Source: Burkholderiales bacterium
Lineage (GTDB): Bacteria > Pseudomonadota > Gammaproteobacteria > Burkholderiales > Burkholderiaceae_C
DNA length: 8,098 nucleotides
Reading direction: 5' to 3'
Assembly (NCBI GenBank): GCA_013205525.1
Contig: JABMMR010000258.1
Location: 1 to 8,098, forward strand
The notes beneath the pieces are model-generated. The model saw only the letters and a program-made list of their open reading frames with translations. It was not told the origin of the DNA and ran no database searches. Each line of letters starts with the position of its first letter. Position 1 is the first letter of the stretch. Shown piece by piece: positions 7,807-8,098 of the stretch. Both the position numbers and the translations under genes were made by a program.

Positions 7807-7856
7807 CCTAAAATGTCTACAAGTTGTATTTCTTATTTCTCTAATTTGCTTTGACT

Positions 7857-7860
7857 GGAG
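7857..7860 (+). promoter_or_regulatory. Ribosome binding site of ftsH (GGAG)
   Basis: GGAG lies 6 nt before TTG7867 and fixes the ftsH start at that TTG, where the protein begins NNPWFSKVAVW as in related FtsH proteins. Confidence 0.8.
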
Positions 7861-7866
7861 TCTGCA

Positions 7867-8098
7867 TTGAATAACCCTTGGTTTTCTAAAGTGGCCGTTT
7901 GGTTGGTGATTGCCTTGGTACTTTTTACAGTTTTCAAGCAATTCGATACCCGAGGCGCGGCTGGTAATGGGTATTTGGCCTATTCCGATTTCTTAGATGA
8001 AGTCAAAGGCAAACGTATCAAGTCAGCAACGATTCAAGAGGGGCAGGGCGGCACTGAAATCATTGCCACCACCACCGACGACCGTAAAGTTCGAACCA
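7867..8098 (+). CDS. ftsH: ATP-dependent zinc metalloprotease FtsH, N-terminal fragment (3' end outside window)
   Basis: The frame is open from TTG7867 to the window edge, giving 77 residues of a protein normally about 640 long. It starts with the first transmembrane segment at about residues 6-24 (FSKVAVWLVIALVLFTVFK). The beginning of the FtsH periplasmic domain follows: YLAYSDFLDEVKGKRIKSATIQEGQGG, then EIIATTTDDRKV. This closely matches the FtsH N-terminus of Comamonadaceae and related Burkholderiales as I recall it. FtsH is a hexameric inner-membrane AAA+ protease that degrades misassembled membrane proteins and regulators; in E. coli these include LpxC and sigma-32. The AAA+ and HEXXH protease domains lie beyond the window, so intactness cannot be judged. 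The position after rlmE supports the call. Confidence 0.95.
   Translation, partial: MNNPWFSKVAVWLVIALVLFTVFKQFDTRGAAGNGYLAYSDFLDEVKGKRIKSATIQEGQGGTEIIATTTDDRKVRT

Noticed and set aside
7798..7829. Sigma-32-type heat-shock promoter before ftsH
   Set aside because: CTTGAAA matches the -35 consensus, but no CCCCATNT-like -10 follows 13-17 nt downstream. The half-site is more simply part of the inverted repeat.
1..8098. Mobile element, CRISPR array, tRNA/rRNA gene, or defence or novel multigene system
   Set aside because: No terminal inverted repeats, transposase motifs, regularly spaced repeats or tRNA-like cloverleaf were seen, and nearly all sequence is accounted for by recognised housekeeping genes.

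Overview
This window is an ordinary, densely packed housekeeping stretch from a betaproteobacterium. The encoded proteins look like those of Burkholderiales, and the start of FtsH and much of CarB look most like Comamonadaceae as I remember that family. The gene order greA / divergent yhbY / rlmE-ftsH is a conserved proteobacterial arrangement, and carA-carB-greA directly upstream is common in betaproteobacteria. Sampled lines average roughly 47-48% G+C, which is low for Comamonadaceae. A low-GC, perhaps streamlined freshwater or host-associated lineage is possible, but the placement is inference.

Layout. (1) 1-1494, + strand: the 3' end of lpxB (lipid A synthesis), rnhB (RNase HII) overlapping it, and a SpoU/TrmH-family RNA 2'-O-methyltransferase 7 nt further on, together looking like the tail of an lpx operon. 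(2) 1495-1652: the longest gene-free stretch, with a perfect TATAAT and a roughly 110-nt leader that can form competing stem-loops. (3) 1653-6568, + strand: carA, carB (8-nt overlap) and greA (19-nt gap), probably one operon ending in an intrinsic terminator. (4) 6574-7047, - strand: yhbY, convergent with greA and divergent from rlmE. (5) 7083-8098, + strand: rlmE (23S rRNA U2552 methyltransferase), a 130-nt AT-rich spacer with a short inverted repeat, and the 5' end of ftsH, cut off by the window.

The genes serve three themes: carbamoyl phosphate supply for pyrimidines and arginine (carAB), RNA and transcription/ribosome maintenance (rnhB, SpoU methyltransferase, greA, yhbY, rlmE), and envelope synthesis with membrane protein quality control (lpxB, ftsH). 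FtsH is known in E. coli to control lipid A synthesis by degrading LpxC.

I found no mobile elements, CRISPR arrays, tRNA or rRNA genes, defence genes or unexplained long ORFs, and no sign of an undescribed system. The points most worth a second look are regulatory: the carA leader, the compact yhbY/rlmE divergent promoter region, the greA terminator inside the 3' end of yhbY, and the repeated use of GTG/TTG starts.
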